Positions 43,643 through 55,700 of a stretch of 64,000 nt of DNA are shown piece after piece. Source of the DNA: Bombardia bombarda (lineage: Eukaryota; Ascomycota; Sordariomycetes; Sordariales; Lasiosphaeriaceae); NCBI GenBank assembly GCA_030512295.1, contig JAULSR010000007.1, forward strand, positions 496,001-560,000. The letters run 5' to 3'. A model generated the notes under the pieces. That model worked only from the letters and a program-made list of their open reading frames with translations. It was not told where the DNA came from and made no database searches. Both the position numbers and the translations under genes were made by a program. Position 1 is the first letter of the stretch. Every line of letters starts with the position of its first letter.

Positions 43643-44467
43643 ATGCGGGCTATTCTCCCATTCCTGTGCCTCGGCACGCTCGCCAAGGCGCTCTACTTCT
43701 ACATCGACGGCACCACGCCCAAGTGTTTCTTCGAGGAACTGCCAAAGGACACATTGGTGGTCGGTCACTACACAGCCGAGGAATGGGACGACCAACGGCA
43801 AGCGTGGTGGAAGCACGATGGCATCAGCATCTATATCTCGGTCGATGTGCGTATCTGTCCCGCCTCTCTCTTGTCTTTCTTTCTATGACCGGTCCCTCAT
43901 CAAGTTCTAACGGTCTACTCCTTTCCAGGAAGTCTTCGACAGCGAGCACCGCGTAGTTTCGCAGCGTGGCGCCGGTGCCGGCAAGTTCACCTTCACTGCT
44001 GCCGAGGCAGGTGACCACAAGATCTGCTTCACGCCCTCGTCCAACAGCGGGCGCTCCAACTGGCTGTCGGTATCATCGCCCAACGGAGGCATCCGTCTGA
44101 CCCTCGACATGGCCATCGGCGAGTCCAGCGCCATCGAGAGCTCCGACAAGGACAAGCTGCAGGACCTGGCCACCCGCGTCAAGGATCTCAACAACCGCCT
44201 GCAGGACATTCGGAGGGAACAGGTCTTTCAGAGAGTAAGCAACACCTCCCAATATCCAATCTCACCCAAAGCTTCATCAATAGTACCAGCTAACAACACA
44301 CACCCCCCCCCCCCCAGGAACGCGAGGCTGAGTTCCGTGACCAGTCTGAGAGCACAAACGCCCGCGTCGTGCGCTGGATCATGATCCAATTGACCGTTCT
44401 GGGCATCACATGCGCCTGGCAGCTTTCCCACCTGCGGTCGTTCTTCATCAAGCAGAAGCTCACATAG
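43643..44467 (+). CDS. erp1: p24 family cargo receptor, Erp1-like (alpha subfamily)
   Basis: Three exons (43643..43846, 43929..44234, 44318..44467), all phase 0, give 219 residues. A signal peptide (MRAILPFLCLGTLAKA) precedes ALYFYIDGTTPKCFFEELPK, the start of the GOLD domain typical of the p24-alpha/Erp1-5-6 group, with paired cysteines later (HKICFTP). A coiled coil (LATRVKDLNNRLQDIRREQ) leads to one membrane segment and a short tail RSFFIKQKLT. The tail has the FF COPII signal and a K-x-K-x-x COPI retrieval signal. The protein cycles between ER and Golgi and sorts cargo such as GPI-anchored proteins. The last intron has a GCTAAC branch site and a run of 13 C before the acceptor. Confidence 0.93.
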
Positions 44468-46749
44468 TGAAAAGGTGAAAAGGGAAAGAGGACAAACATG
44501 GGGAACGCATGCAGTATTTGCTGTTCCCTGGCATGGCCCTCTCGAAAAAAAAAAACGACGCGGAGAAAGGCGACGAGAGACGTGTTTCTACAAAGAAGGT
44601 CTGTTCATCGAAGAATCCGCATTGTCCTAGCTACACCCATAATCGCTTCCGCGTGTTTCTTGTTGGCCCACACGAGGAGGGCAAGCGTATGCCTAAAATG
44701 CACAAAGAAAGTACGGACACTATATGCCCTGCTCGTTTATGATTAGAGGCTCGGTGGTATTGCGCGTGTTTCGGGGCTGGAACCGGAGTTTCGATGCTAT
44801 TATTATGTATGTATCAAGAATTTATGTACCGTGGCCTCTCTGTAATGATATATAAATTTGCTGGCGTGTAATATTCCTGTCAGATCTCGCATGGTCGGCT
44901 GCCATTCTCTCACCCTCACAGAACCAGTTTAATCAGCACAGATACACATTGTCCATTTTTATTCCGCTATTAGCGGATTGACTGTTTGGTTTCACTGGCT
45001 TCATCGGGACCCTGGTCTCGACTTCTCACGCGGTACAACACCCACTACCCACTACCCGCACCAAGCACATTATCATTTTGTATCTTTAGGTTGAATACTC
45101 CTTTTCCTTATCATACGCATAAACACATATATGCATATAGAACGTCTTATAGTACAGCTGGTATCACCTTTAGGAAAGAAAACTGATAAAAGAAGTAAAG
45201 GATGGATAGATACAAAAAAATATAACAAAGGGGAAAACCCAAGGTGAGTATGAGTACGCAGGTAAGAGACAGAATACGACGTCTCAACCAGCGTCTGATC
45301 AATGAAGCGCAGCGCAAACAATATAAACTTCATCATAGTAACTCCCGTCCTTTACTATCGAAAACTGGACACCATAACCAAGGCACGTGGTCTCAACAAG
45401 GCAAAGAAGCAACACGCGCAACGCATCAACGAGTAGAATCACCTCCTCCGTTCCTTCCAGTCAACCATACTGACGTGAGTAAACATCAACGACAACCACC
45501 TTCACCAAAAGAAAAAACACATCAGTAACAGCAGCAGCGCTTATCGAACGAAGTAGTACAACAAGGACAGCACAAACTGTAAAACAACAAATAGCACTGA
45601 CTAAATACTTTTTCGATTCAATTCGTTTATCTCTGACAAGCTTTCTTTGTGACTCCGGGCTTTTTTTTCGGGGCCGGCTGGATGATGGTTCGTAGATGGA
45701 AGTTGGTCCAGAGGAGAGAGGCAGAACAGTTGAGAAGTAGAAGACAGGAAAATACGAGATCAAACTACTATATGTATATCCCCATTTGCGAGTCACTTCC
45801 CGTCTTCTCCGCTGCCCGACATTCTTTCCCAACTCCAGCCTCGAGTCCAGCCCCGAGTCCAGCCCCATTCCAGCCCGCTAAGCCAGTTGAGAAGTTGAGC
45901 CAGTTAGGTAACCAGGCTAAACCTGCAGGACGAATCAACCAAGCAGGCCAGCCATGCCAGCCATCCAGTAGAAGGCCGGAAACATCAAGTCAAAAAAAAA
46001 AAAAAAAAAAAACAAACAACTTCAACACAAAACAAATGGTCCTACCCGCCTGCTGCCCTACAGAATACCAATTCTTTCTTTTCTTTCTTTCTTATTATTG
46101 TATATTCTTGCTCTGAAGAGGGAAGGGATGCTGATGATTATTAGAGAGATGTATGTTGTGTGGTGGTGTGATGATGCAGAATGCATGAGCGGTTGTTGTC
46201 GTGCGTTCAGATGGGATCCCTTCCCAGCCTCCATCCCATCTCTTCTTTTCTCCCCTTCTTATACCGGTTCTCCGACCCAAAATCAGCCCCAATGTGCTTT
46301 GAGTGTCTACATGTCCCACTCACGCATAATATGTGATGGAATGAAAACATCTCTAGCAAAGAGAGTGCCGAAAAGGGCAATTAAGGAAAAGAAAATAGAC
46401 AAAGGAAAGAGACAAGGAAAAAGAAGACACGCAGTCGAAGTCGGATGTGATCGTGATCGTAATAATAATGTCCCAGGTAGGCGCCATATGTAGCCGAAAA
46501 CCGCTATGGAAAGAAAGGTATCCTCTATGCCCCATGCAAAAAAAAAGTACGAACGCATGTTTCGACCAAATTATACAGGACTTTATCTCTCTGGCAAAGT
46601 CTCTTATATAAAATGGGCCCACCACTACCCGCATTCTTTGCTCCTGGCACAGTTGGTAGTTGGCAAAACACACATCTTCGCATCAGTCAGTAGCGGCACA
46701 CACTCCAAGCGGCCAAGAGTCAAGGCGTGAGAAGACGTGTCCGAACCCC
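44468..46749. other. Long convergent intergenic region, no gene seen
   Basis: About 2.3 kb between convergent stop codons. Short open frames only. AT-rich around 44780-45240; a run of 21 A at 45992-46012; pyrimidine tracts near 46070. Long 3' untranslated regions or an unannotated non-coding RNA are possible. Confidence 0.5.
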
Positions 46750-48260
46750 TTAGCCACAGCACAGCGTCTTCATGAACTTCTGGAACCCTGTGGGCTGAGG
46801 CTGAGGGTTATTCTGGGGAGTAGTCTGGCTGTTGATAGCGGTGGGATGGTTCATTGGTCGCTGGGGCAAATTCTGGGTGCTGGTCTGGAACTGTGCCTGG
46901 GTTGATCCGGTTGGTGTCGGTGCCGCCGCCATGTAACCCCCGGGCCTCGGCGCTCCCAACGCGGGGCGCTTGGCCGACCTTGTTTGGTCTGCCTGTTCGG
47001 CGGCGTCGGGGGTTGCGCGGCGTTTAAACGAGCCATTGTGAGTTGCTGGGCCCGGGGGTCGTTTTGGAGGTGCGTCGCGGCCGTCCGCGAGTTGCCGTGG
47101 ATTTCCATGGCCGACGCCCCCGGTCTGGCGTTTGGGTTGTGCAAAGCGCCGGGTCGGTCCCAGTCCCCCTTCTTGTCGGGCTTGCCAACCTTCATCCAGT
47201 CGTACTCGCCGTCCTCCACACCACCTGCGTCCTTCAGTGCCTGCGTGAAGAGTTCCCGCAAGTAGTCGTAGTCGGGGGTGTCCTCGAAGCCGAGGTTGCG
47301 GACGTATGTGAGATATTGCACAAACTGGTCGGGGAATCCTTCGCAGAGCTCCTTGATGGGGGTAGTCTGCTTCTTCTCGCCAATCTTCTCGTACTTCTGC
47401 TTGTTAGTAGCCGCCTTGAGGCCTTGCCAGGGCAAACCACCACGCAAGAAGTACATGAAGACGTGGCCCAGTGCTTCGAGATCATCTCGCCTCGATTGTT
47501 CCCTGCCCAGATGGGTATTGATGCTCATATACCTAGCAGTTCCCGAGAGAGACTTGCGCTCGCGATACGGGATGTGCTGCTTAGTCTTGGGATCACGGTA
47601 CTGCTTTGCCATACCAAAGTCGACGACGTGGATAACATTGGCAGTTTTTGTGCCAGGCCTGCCAATCAGGAAGTTATCTGGCTTGATATCTCGGTAGATA
47701 AGGTTCTTCTCATGAATGGTTTGCACTCGAGACAACTAGGGAAAACTGTTAGATGCGGTCAGAGGATACGACCGGCATGTGTACGAACCATCTGCTTGGC
47801 AACCATAACGACTGTCTTGAGGGCGAACTTCCGATTGCAGTGATCGAAGAGATCTTCGAGAGAAGGGCCGAGCAAGTCGATGACAAGGATGTTGTGCAGA
47901 CCTTCTTGCCCGAAGTAGTAGACATTAGGGATGCCGGCTGTAGCAACGTTGTTAGTTTTGATAGGTGCAGAAACTTCCTAAGGTACGTCTACTTACGGCA
48001 GCCGACTAGAATCTTGTACGTTCGGTATTCATCGCGCAACTGAGGAGCATCGCTCTTCCTAGGCTCCTGTGACAACATCAAAGTCAATACTGTTCATTGT
48101 TTTGCGTCGTCATTGTGGGAGGAGCACGCACGAATTTAATGGCAACTTGTTGGTTGTTGAGAAGGTTTGTGCCCTCAAAAATGACACCAAAGGAGCCCTC
48201 TCCAATCTTCTTTCCCACTCTGTAGTGCACGCCGACAACGTTGGACGATGACGAGGCCAT
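46750..48260 (-). CDS. ck-1b: Casein kinase I, Yck/Cki1 type, with apparent frameshift near the C-terminus
   Basis: Four exons (48260..48132, 48066..47997, 47937..47789, 47735..46750). The start MASSSSNVVGVHYRVGKKIG leads to the glycine loop GEGSFGVIFEG, EPRKSDAPQLRDEYRTYK, YRDIKPDNFLIG (catalytic loop), VVDFGMAKQYRD, and the CK1 signature GTARYMSINTHLGREQSRRD. This is the membrane-bound Yck1/2 (fission yeast Cki1, Neurospora CK-1b) class rather than the Hrr25 class. After PPNRQTK at about 46983 the coding signal shifts to the -1 frame, which continues RPALGAPRPGGYMAAAPTPT and ends FQKFMKTLCCG, a cysteine pair typical of the palmitoylated Yck tail. Without a shift the original frame continues only to 46851 with an unlike tail. 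One missing base near 46975-46985 would restore 444 residues. Confidence 0.88.
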
Positions 48261-50538
48261 CTTGGGATATTAGGCGACCTTTAGGCGGGCGAAAGCACAA
48301 GGGCGACCTGGAAAAACGCGACTCGGTCGGGGGGGATGGAAATCAATCGACGGTATTCTCTGTCTGCAATTGAATCCGGCGGTCAGTGGACGTCAGAAAT
48401 AACGCTTCCATCGGTTTTGGTCGGCAGCCAGCTCAAATGAATGACATCGACTATGGATAGCGACTTGGACGGGCAGGGACAAGAGCCCAAATCGGCGCGT
48501 CGTTTGCGTGTTTAGGAAGGAGTAGGAGTAGGAGGAGGAGGAGGAGGATGATGAGGTATCGGGGGTGGATGTGGATTGATTGTGCGAGGCAGACGTTGAC
48601 AAGGCCAAGGCTAAGGGAGGGAAGGAAGCACGGTGTGGGTTTTGGCTGGGAAAACAAGCACCACACCACGGTACGGATAGCCAGCAGTGGGCACACAACC
48701 TAATGGGAACTCACCACAACAACTAGGTTTCCTGGGTCGGCTTCGTGTCTGTGATATTTTGACAGCTGAGGCGGTGGGCAGTGTTGCGAGGCGAAGCTGC
48801 AAGCCGTAGAAGCAAAGCAACAACTGCTGGTGCTGCTCGTGGAACAATTGCAGGGACAATTGCAGTCAATCAACGGGCCAGGGCGACAGTAGCGGCTTAT
48901 GAAATTGGATGACCGACTCGCGATGGTGATTAGGTTCTCCGCTTTCCCTTTCCTTTTCCCCAGTGGTGCAGGCAGTGATGTAGGTATGTAGACTGATGGA
49001 TGGATTGATGAATGGATAGATGGGGTTGATTAATCAATCAATGGGCAATTCTCAAGCCACAGCTCGAATTGGAATCGCCGGGTGGCGGGATCGAATCCGC
49101 ATCTAATCGCCCGACGCCAAAAGACCAGTCGTTCTGCAGCCTTTGCAAAGGCACACAGAGCGCGGATAGAGGGCGCTGGTCGGGATCGTGTGGTGGTGGT
49201 CGCCGGCCGGGAGGGTGGTTGCGAAGGTTGAGGAGGAGAAAAGAGATTCAAAAGGAGGCAGGCAGGCGGAAGGCGGAAACCCCAGTGGAGACGGCCAGGG
49301 AGGATCAGGTGCGCAGAGAGTGGCCCGTAGCTGTTGCGCCAGCGAGCCCAGGTAACCCAACAGGGTTTGGCAATGTAGGCCCCATGCCGGATGGGGATGG
49401 CCAGCCCCCGGTCAGGAGGCATAGCCCTCGCTCAAGCCTTCGAAGCCCCCAGCGGGCGCAGCGAGGCGCGCCAGGGCAGTCAGGGCAGTTACCTCAGTAA
49501 AGGACATTTCATTGAACAGCCCTGGCCTCTAGCTGCCCTGTGGCTTGCTTGACATTACATATTACGCGCCCTTTGCCTCCACTTTGCATTTCCACCCACT
49601 CAATCGTCGTTCGGTGTGCATTGGAAGTGGGAACCGCGACTGCGGGTGTCACGACGACATTTGCTGCAGAACCTTCACCATTCATCTTATTCAATGAATG
49701 CATTGGAAATATGAGGAAAACAGCACTATAATCACTACTGGGCCTAGACTAGCCGCTCAGAGTTGTTGACCTGAGCTAGAGAGGTACTACCGAGGTGGAG
49801 GGCTGCATACCTTACCTTGGGTAGGTACCTAAGGTAGGTATGGAGCATTAAAGAGTCCATATGTTCCCCATTGCTCGTTTCCACCCCCAGCCTTCCATCT
49901 TCTGCACTTCATTTGACTTAGGTACAGTACCTTATTACGGCATCGAAGCAGCGCCACCAGTCGTCAGTACCTCCTTCGGGTTATTACGTAGGTACTTTCT
50001 ACTTTTATCATCGTCCGTACCTGCTCCAGCAGGAGACAGACAGACTAACAGCCAGGAAGTCCCGAGGCCATTCCGTCAAGCTGGCAAGCTACAGTACCTT
50101 CCCTTACCTCTAATTTTGCCAACGGCCCCTAGGGTAACGGCATGCGGTTGGTTCATCTGTGGAGATGGCGAGGAGGAGCCCCTGCAGCAGTGCAGCACGA
50201 CAAATCTGGGGGTGACTGCTATCTACCTTCCCTTGCATCTTCCCATTGCATTGTGACAGAACAGACAGAGACTCGAAAGACGCGACACGGATTTGTCGAC
50301 CGAGAGCTGCTTGGCTGCTCAGCTGCTTGCCTGGATAACCTCAAACATGCTGTGGCGGCCATTGGCCCTTTGCCACATTTCTGTGCTCGACAAGAAAAAA
50401 ACCCGGGCGAAAAAAGGGCACCAAGGGGGCGATCAGAGCCATTGGTTTGCCAGACACGGGTGAATTCCAGCCACGGGCCGGGCTTGTCCTTCAACTTTTC
50501 TTGGCACGCGGTTCAGCGCGAGCGAGGTAACGTTGGCT

Positions 50539-50565
50539 CTGTCTGTCTGTCTGTCTGTCTGTCTG
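50539..50565. repeat. CTGT tetranucleotide array
   Basis: Nearly seven uninterrupted CTGT units in non-coding DNA. Confidence 0.9.
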
Positions 50566-51382
50566 CACATGAGCGTCTGGGCGTCTGCCAGCAAGCGCGC
50601 TGTCGTCTAGCAGATTTGATTTATTTCCTGCCTTCGATCTTTCTCTTTGGGAGAAGGAAGCTAGAATGGTTTCATTAATGGACCGATTGACATATCGTCG
50701 CGCGGCTTGTTCCGCGGTGCAGAGCACATTTTTTTTTTTTTTTTGGTCGAGAAAGGGCCTTCGTTCTGGTCTAGGGTCTTGGCTGTCGCCACGCATGACA
50801 CAAAAGATTAACGCCAATGCGACAGACAACCTTCAATTGCATCCAATCCAGCTGCAGATACTCATTGAGTATGGTCGGTACCTTATTACTGTCGTCGGTG
50901 TCTGTCTCGAGACAAACAGGAGAAAACGGACTGCTGGCTGCTGAGTGCTGGCTGCTGCAGCGCCAGCTCACCTCTACTCACTAGGTGGACAATAGGTCCA
51001 CCATAGGTATCCTATACGCTAGCAAGCTACCTACCTGCCCGCCTGGGCCCAGCCGCAGGACCCCCGACCTCCCCACACCGCATCATTCACGTCCACCCGC
51101 AACTGGCAGGTGACGAGACACCAATGAGAGCATTGGTATGTGTGCATTAGTGCAGTTCCATAAATGTACCTACAGTCTGTACTGTGCCATGCTGTTTTCT
51201 GTGCTTTGCATTATATCTTGTATTTTATTATCATACATTACGGGATACAACTTCAGGATCGATCCGTGGATTCCAGAAAGTCCGTACCCTGGCCCCCGAA
51301 TGATTCTTGTCTTGACTACATCTCACAATCCACAGCCTGCCTTCCCACCTATTACATGTGCCTACCACAGGATATGCCGGCG

Positions 51383-51421
51383 AGGCAGGCAGGCAAGGCA
51401 GGCAGGCAAGGCAGGCAGGCA
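51383..51421. repeat. 13-bp minisatellite, three perfect copies
   Basis: The unit AGGCAGGCAGGCA is repeated three times without mismatch and is followed by a partial unit. Confidence 0.9.
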
Positions 51422-52730
51422 AGGCAAGCTGACCATGTCGGGCGGAGAGACCGTAGAACACAACACCCATACAGGCTGCACGTGGTGTAACACCACCTTA
51501 CCCGGAAAATGGTGCGTGGATGATGGAACAAAGGGCAAGCAATGAGGCGTTCACGCGTTATTTTTCCGTTCCAAAGAGGTGCTCACTGTATGCCACATGA
51601 ACTCATGTCCAAGATGTCTACATATATACATGTCTGATATGTCTTGGCCAAAACATACCCTCTGTCAGCCAACCGACAATGTGACTGACCACCCAGACAG
51701 GACAACGGCGGGCGTATTGTAGTTGATGTGCCAATGTGCTGCCAAGAGGCTGTGGATGGTAGATGGATGGGAATCTCGGTATTTGATATGGGGCTATACG
51801 GGTGATCCTCTCATTACCGGCTACTGTTTATGTCCACCATGTCCCATCTATTTTTAGAGAGTAAATCGGCAAGCCCCGAGCCTCGCTTTGCTCACTGTTG
51901 ACTGCGCTACTTGAAGCTGGTATTGCCATCTTTTGCTGCCCATCATCTTTATCTTGACGCACCCATTGAAGTCGAGTGAACACCAACCTTGACAGTGACA
52001 GAGCAATCACTTCACATCTCCAAAAGCTGGAGTGGTATTTGAATCGATTGCTAAATATTTCCCTTTTCCTCCTCCCCTTAAAACGCTTATTCATACCCAA
52101 CTCTGCCTGTGTCTTCTTCCCTATATGATAGACCTCTCCTGGCTACTTGCCTCCCCGCCATTCCATACCCACATCCCCATGTTCCATCCGTAGTCTACAT
52201 ACGGACTGTACTATGCCATGCGTATACCATAAAACTCTTCTCTTCGTCTCGTCCCCCCTCTTCTCATAACCCCACCATCTCAGCTTTATTCATTAGTCTT
52301 CAGTCGAGGTAGGTACATCGTCGACCATTTTCAACAAATAGAAGAAAAACGATGTGAGAAGAAAGAAAAATAAACAGTGTATGCCAAATTACTTGTACAA
52401 CCAGACCAGACTTCAGACAGAATAGAATGAATGAAACGTGCTTGTAAGTCAAATCCGGAAAACGTCATAACGCCTTTGTATAAGCACGTCGTGCTGCTTT
52501 CCGCCATATCCATCTTCGTAGAAGAAAAGATAGCCCCATGAGATAGAAGACAAAAGAGACAAAGAAAACACCCATCCAGGACGAAGCCTCTGCATACAAA
52601 CACTGACTTTCGACTTTTCCGCGCGCAAACAAGTATACCATCCGTCCATCCGTTCGTTCCTGCATCGAGCAGCCCTGACAAGGGAACCATGCTCTCCTCT
52701 TTCAGACGTCTGATCCGATCTGATCCGATC

Positions 52731-55700
52731 CTATCCAAACAACCCACCCGTCTTTCTCACCGGCCCCGCCGCTTTCGCAGCCCCATTTCCACTCTCCTTC
52801 CCGGCAGATAACGCCATCATCGCCCTCAACTTCTCCTTCTTGCTCTTGACCATCTTCCTGCGATCGTATTCCTGATGTACCGAGACCACAACATTTTCGT
52901 ACAACGTGCGTGCCCACTTATTGAGCTGTGCCTTGTCAATGAAGTTTTTGAGCCGCGCGTCCTCAGCCTTCATAGCGTCGAGCATCTTGGCGCGGTAGCC
53001 TTCGTCCATCTTCTCCCAGCGGTAGTCAAGCGTCTCGGTGAACACGCCAAGCGTGTCCGACGGCTTGACGTACGGGTTGAAGGACTCGTCTCTATGTTCT
53101 ATCATGGCACATCGACAGTTAGCATACAACCTCACAGATAAATAAAAGGTAGGAAATACTGACGAGCATCAACACCGGGATACATGCCAAACCACGCCGC
53201 CGTTCCCTGCAAAACCTCGAGTTGGTCCGCATCCGCCTTCTCGTTCGTCTCGTTGATCTCGGCCCAGTCGTCCCTCAGCCAACATCTCCTCCAGATCAAC
53301 TTTTCTGCGTTTGCCCTGTCCACCCCCTTCAGGCCCGCCTTCGCTACCTTCAAGGCCAAAAAGAACTGGCTTCCCATGCTATTCACATGATGTGGGTCCA
53401 GCCAGCTTAGCGTCAGCAGATCAATCAGCCCCCACGGCTCCAGGGCCTCATGCTTGATCAGCCTCGCCATGCTGGTCTCGAAGATGCCTATCAGCGCCTT
53501 CTGCTTCTTTGGCAACAGCTGGCCATACTCCTTGACCGCCAACTCCAGCTCCGCCGCCTCATCAACCGCCGCCTCAATCGTAGGCAAAATCTGGCCATAC
53601 AGCGCATCCTGAATCTTGATCATCTCCAGCTCCTGGTCAATCCTATCCAGGTTCGCACCGTTCCTAGCCTCAATCACCGATGACTGCACGCTTGCCGCAT
53701 CCCCATTCACCGATGGTGCAGTCTCCTCCGCAAGCAGCGCAAGCTTGCCCAAGCTCAGTTCAATCTTCTTATTCCACACCTGCTGCTCCCGCGTCAGCCC
53801 CAGATCCAGCAACGTCTCTGCCGCATGATCGATATCCTTCTCCCTCTCCACGTCGTTGATCCACGAGATCTTTGCGAGCTCCGGTCGTGTCCTCAGGAAC
53901 GCAGTCGAGTAGCCATTCACATCGTAGGGAAAGTCTAGAACGGCCTGCACGCCGCTATTCTCTAGTAGAACCGTGTACGCCCGGAAAGCAAACTTCTCCT
54001 TGTACTCGTCAAACAACCAGCCCATCTCTCGCTTCTTGGCCTCGGCCAGCGCGGGCTCGTCCTTGGCCGCTGCGCTCTTGTTGATAGTGAGAGCAGCGGT
54101 GCCGGTGGACGCACCCTGCTCCAGTGCCAGAATTTGCTGCACTATGACATCCGCGAGCGAGTCAAACGCCTCGTACTTCTTAGCTAAGCCGATTGCCTCG
54201 TCCCAGAGGCCAAAATCCTTCAGCTTCAGAATCTTTTCGTACGTATCGTTCACATAGGTCTCATGATAAGTCTTGCCAAGTGCCTGAGCCTCGGCATCGT
54301 TACTTCGAGCAGCCCAACCGGAGTACTCCTTCAGAGCAATAAAATATTGGCTCGTCAGCGGTGAGAGCATTTTCCGAACATCCTCCAGTAGCGTCGCATT
54401 CACAGGATACTCCCCATTGGCAGACGGCGTATAATAAGTCTCAAGCCATTGATAACAGAACTCAATCAAGCGCTTCAGGTTGTTGGTTACAAAATGGGTC
54501 GACGTCCACGGCGCGGGAACACCATGGCCCCCCTCTGGAGCATCAGGGTCCACACCGTATAACTTGGCATTTTGTTTGCGGTATTGATGCGCGTGAAGCA
54601 GCGAGCCCATATTGATGGTGACGGCCTCCCACAGCAGCCGGTTGATGCCCTGCTCGTCTGAGAGCCGTTCAGTCCAGTGGTACTTGATAATCTGGTAACC
54701 CCATGCGATGAAGATATCCAACCTCAAGACATCGTTGATGAACCAATGTCTGACGGAATCCACCTCACCAATGGCCGAGTTGGGCTCTGTCTTTTGCTGT
54801 TCGTTGATATAAAGAGCCGTCTCGGAGATAATGGTTGTCTTGTCTCTCTTATCTCCCTTAGGCCGTTCCGCAACGAAGCGTTCGTTGTTTTGCCAGATCC
54901 ACGTCGCCGCAGCCATTTTTTCCGCATTGTAGAGAAGAGACCAGCGTGTAGGGCCATCGAGATCGATTTCGGCCGTGTTGAGGAAGTCGATCAGCGCTGA
55001 CAAGTACTTAACCCTATCCTTCATATTGTTTTCCAGGGAAGCAGGCAGACTTGAAATATACTGCGTCTTGGAGGTGACAATCTCGTTGCTTAACTCCATG
55101 GCCGCAACCCCAATTTCCGCGGCGGTGAACGGTAGGTCCCGCTTGCCTTTGAAGACCAGCGGGTTATCCTCCTTGATGCCAAAGAATACTGCCTGCTCCA
55201 ATTTGCTCTTTGCGGTAACCTTAGGCGGCCTCTCGCTGGCAAACCGATCAACCTCTGTAACTGCAACTCTGACTGTTCCGACACCTTGCAGCAAGAGTAC
55301 AGCAGCAGGGTTTTTCGTCTTGTGTCGATGTGCGCGGAATTCGTCTTGAGCATAGCCAGAAAATGGCTCCTCGACACCAGAGCCGATGATTTGCAACATA
55401 CCCTCATCGCGGAAATCAATCACGTCCTCAAACGTGGCAGGTATGATGTGACTGTCTTCTTGTAGCTGTGATTCGGGAGAATCCGGGAGTGCGGCCATGG
55501 AAGCAATGACCACAGCCCGATCAAAGATGACAAAAGCCACCAGTCCTGGCCGTGGCAGATAGAGTCGTGGCTTCTCGGGGGCGGCCGTTGTGACGGGACT
55601 TGTGTACGATGTCAATGGTCGAACCGTACCGATCTTGTGGCGTCCCTCAGAAATGACAACCTCGACGATCGAATACCGGGTGTGTCGCTTATTAGTAAGG

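Larger units (their letters stand above)
48261..52730. other. Gene-poor 4.5-kb region between ck-1b start and nup133 end
   Basis: The longest stretch without a supported gene. It contains an AGG array at 48527-48548, a CTGT array at 50539-50565, a T16 run at 50729-50744, a 13-bp minisatellite at 51383-51421, and a CTAAGGTA motif at 49829. The part next to 48260 presumably holds the kinase promoter and leader. Open frames here are short and show no domain. Confidence 0.5.

Noticed and set aside
46975..46990. Programmed -1 ribosomal frameshift in ck-1b
   Set aside because: The sequence ACC AAA CAA GGT is not an X-XXY-YYZ slippery site in the reading frame; a missing base is simpler.
49065..49145. 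tRNA-like sequence on the minus strand (GATGCGGATTCGATCCCGCC)
   Set aside because: The T-arm-like stretch has a poor closing pair and no acceptor stem or anticodon arm can be drawn at the right distances.
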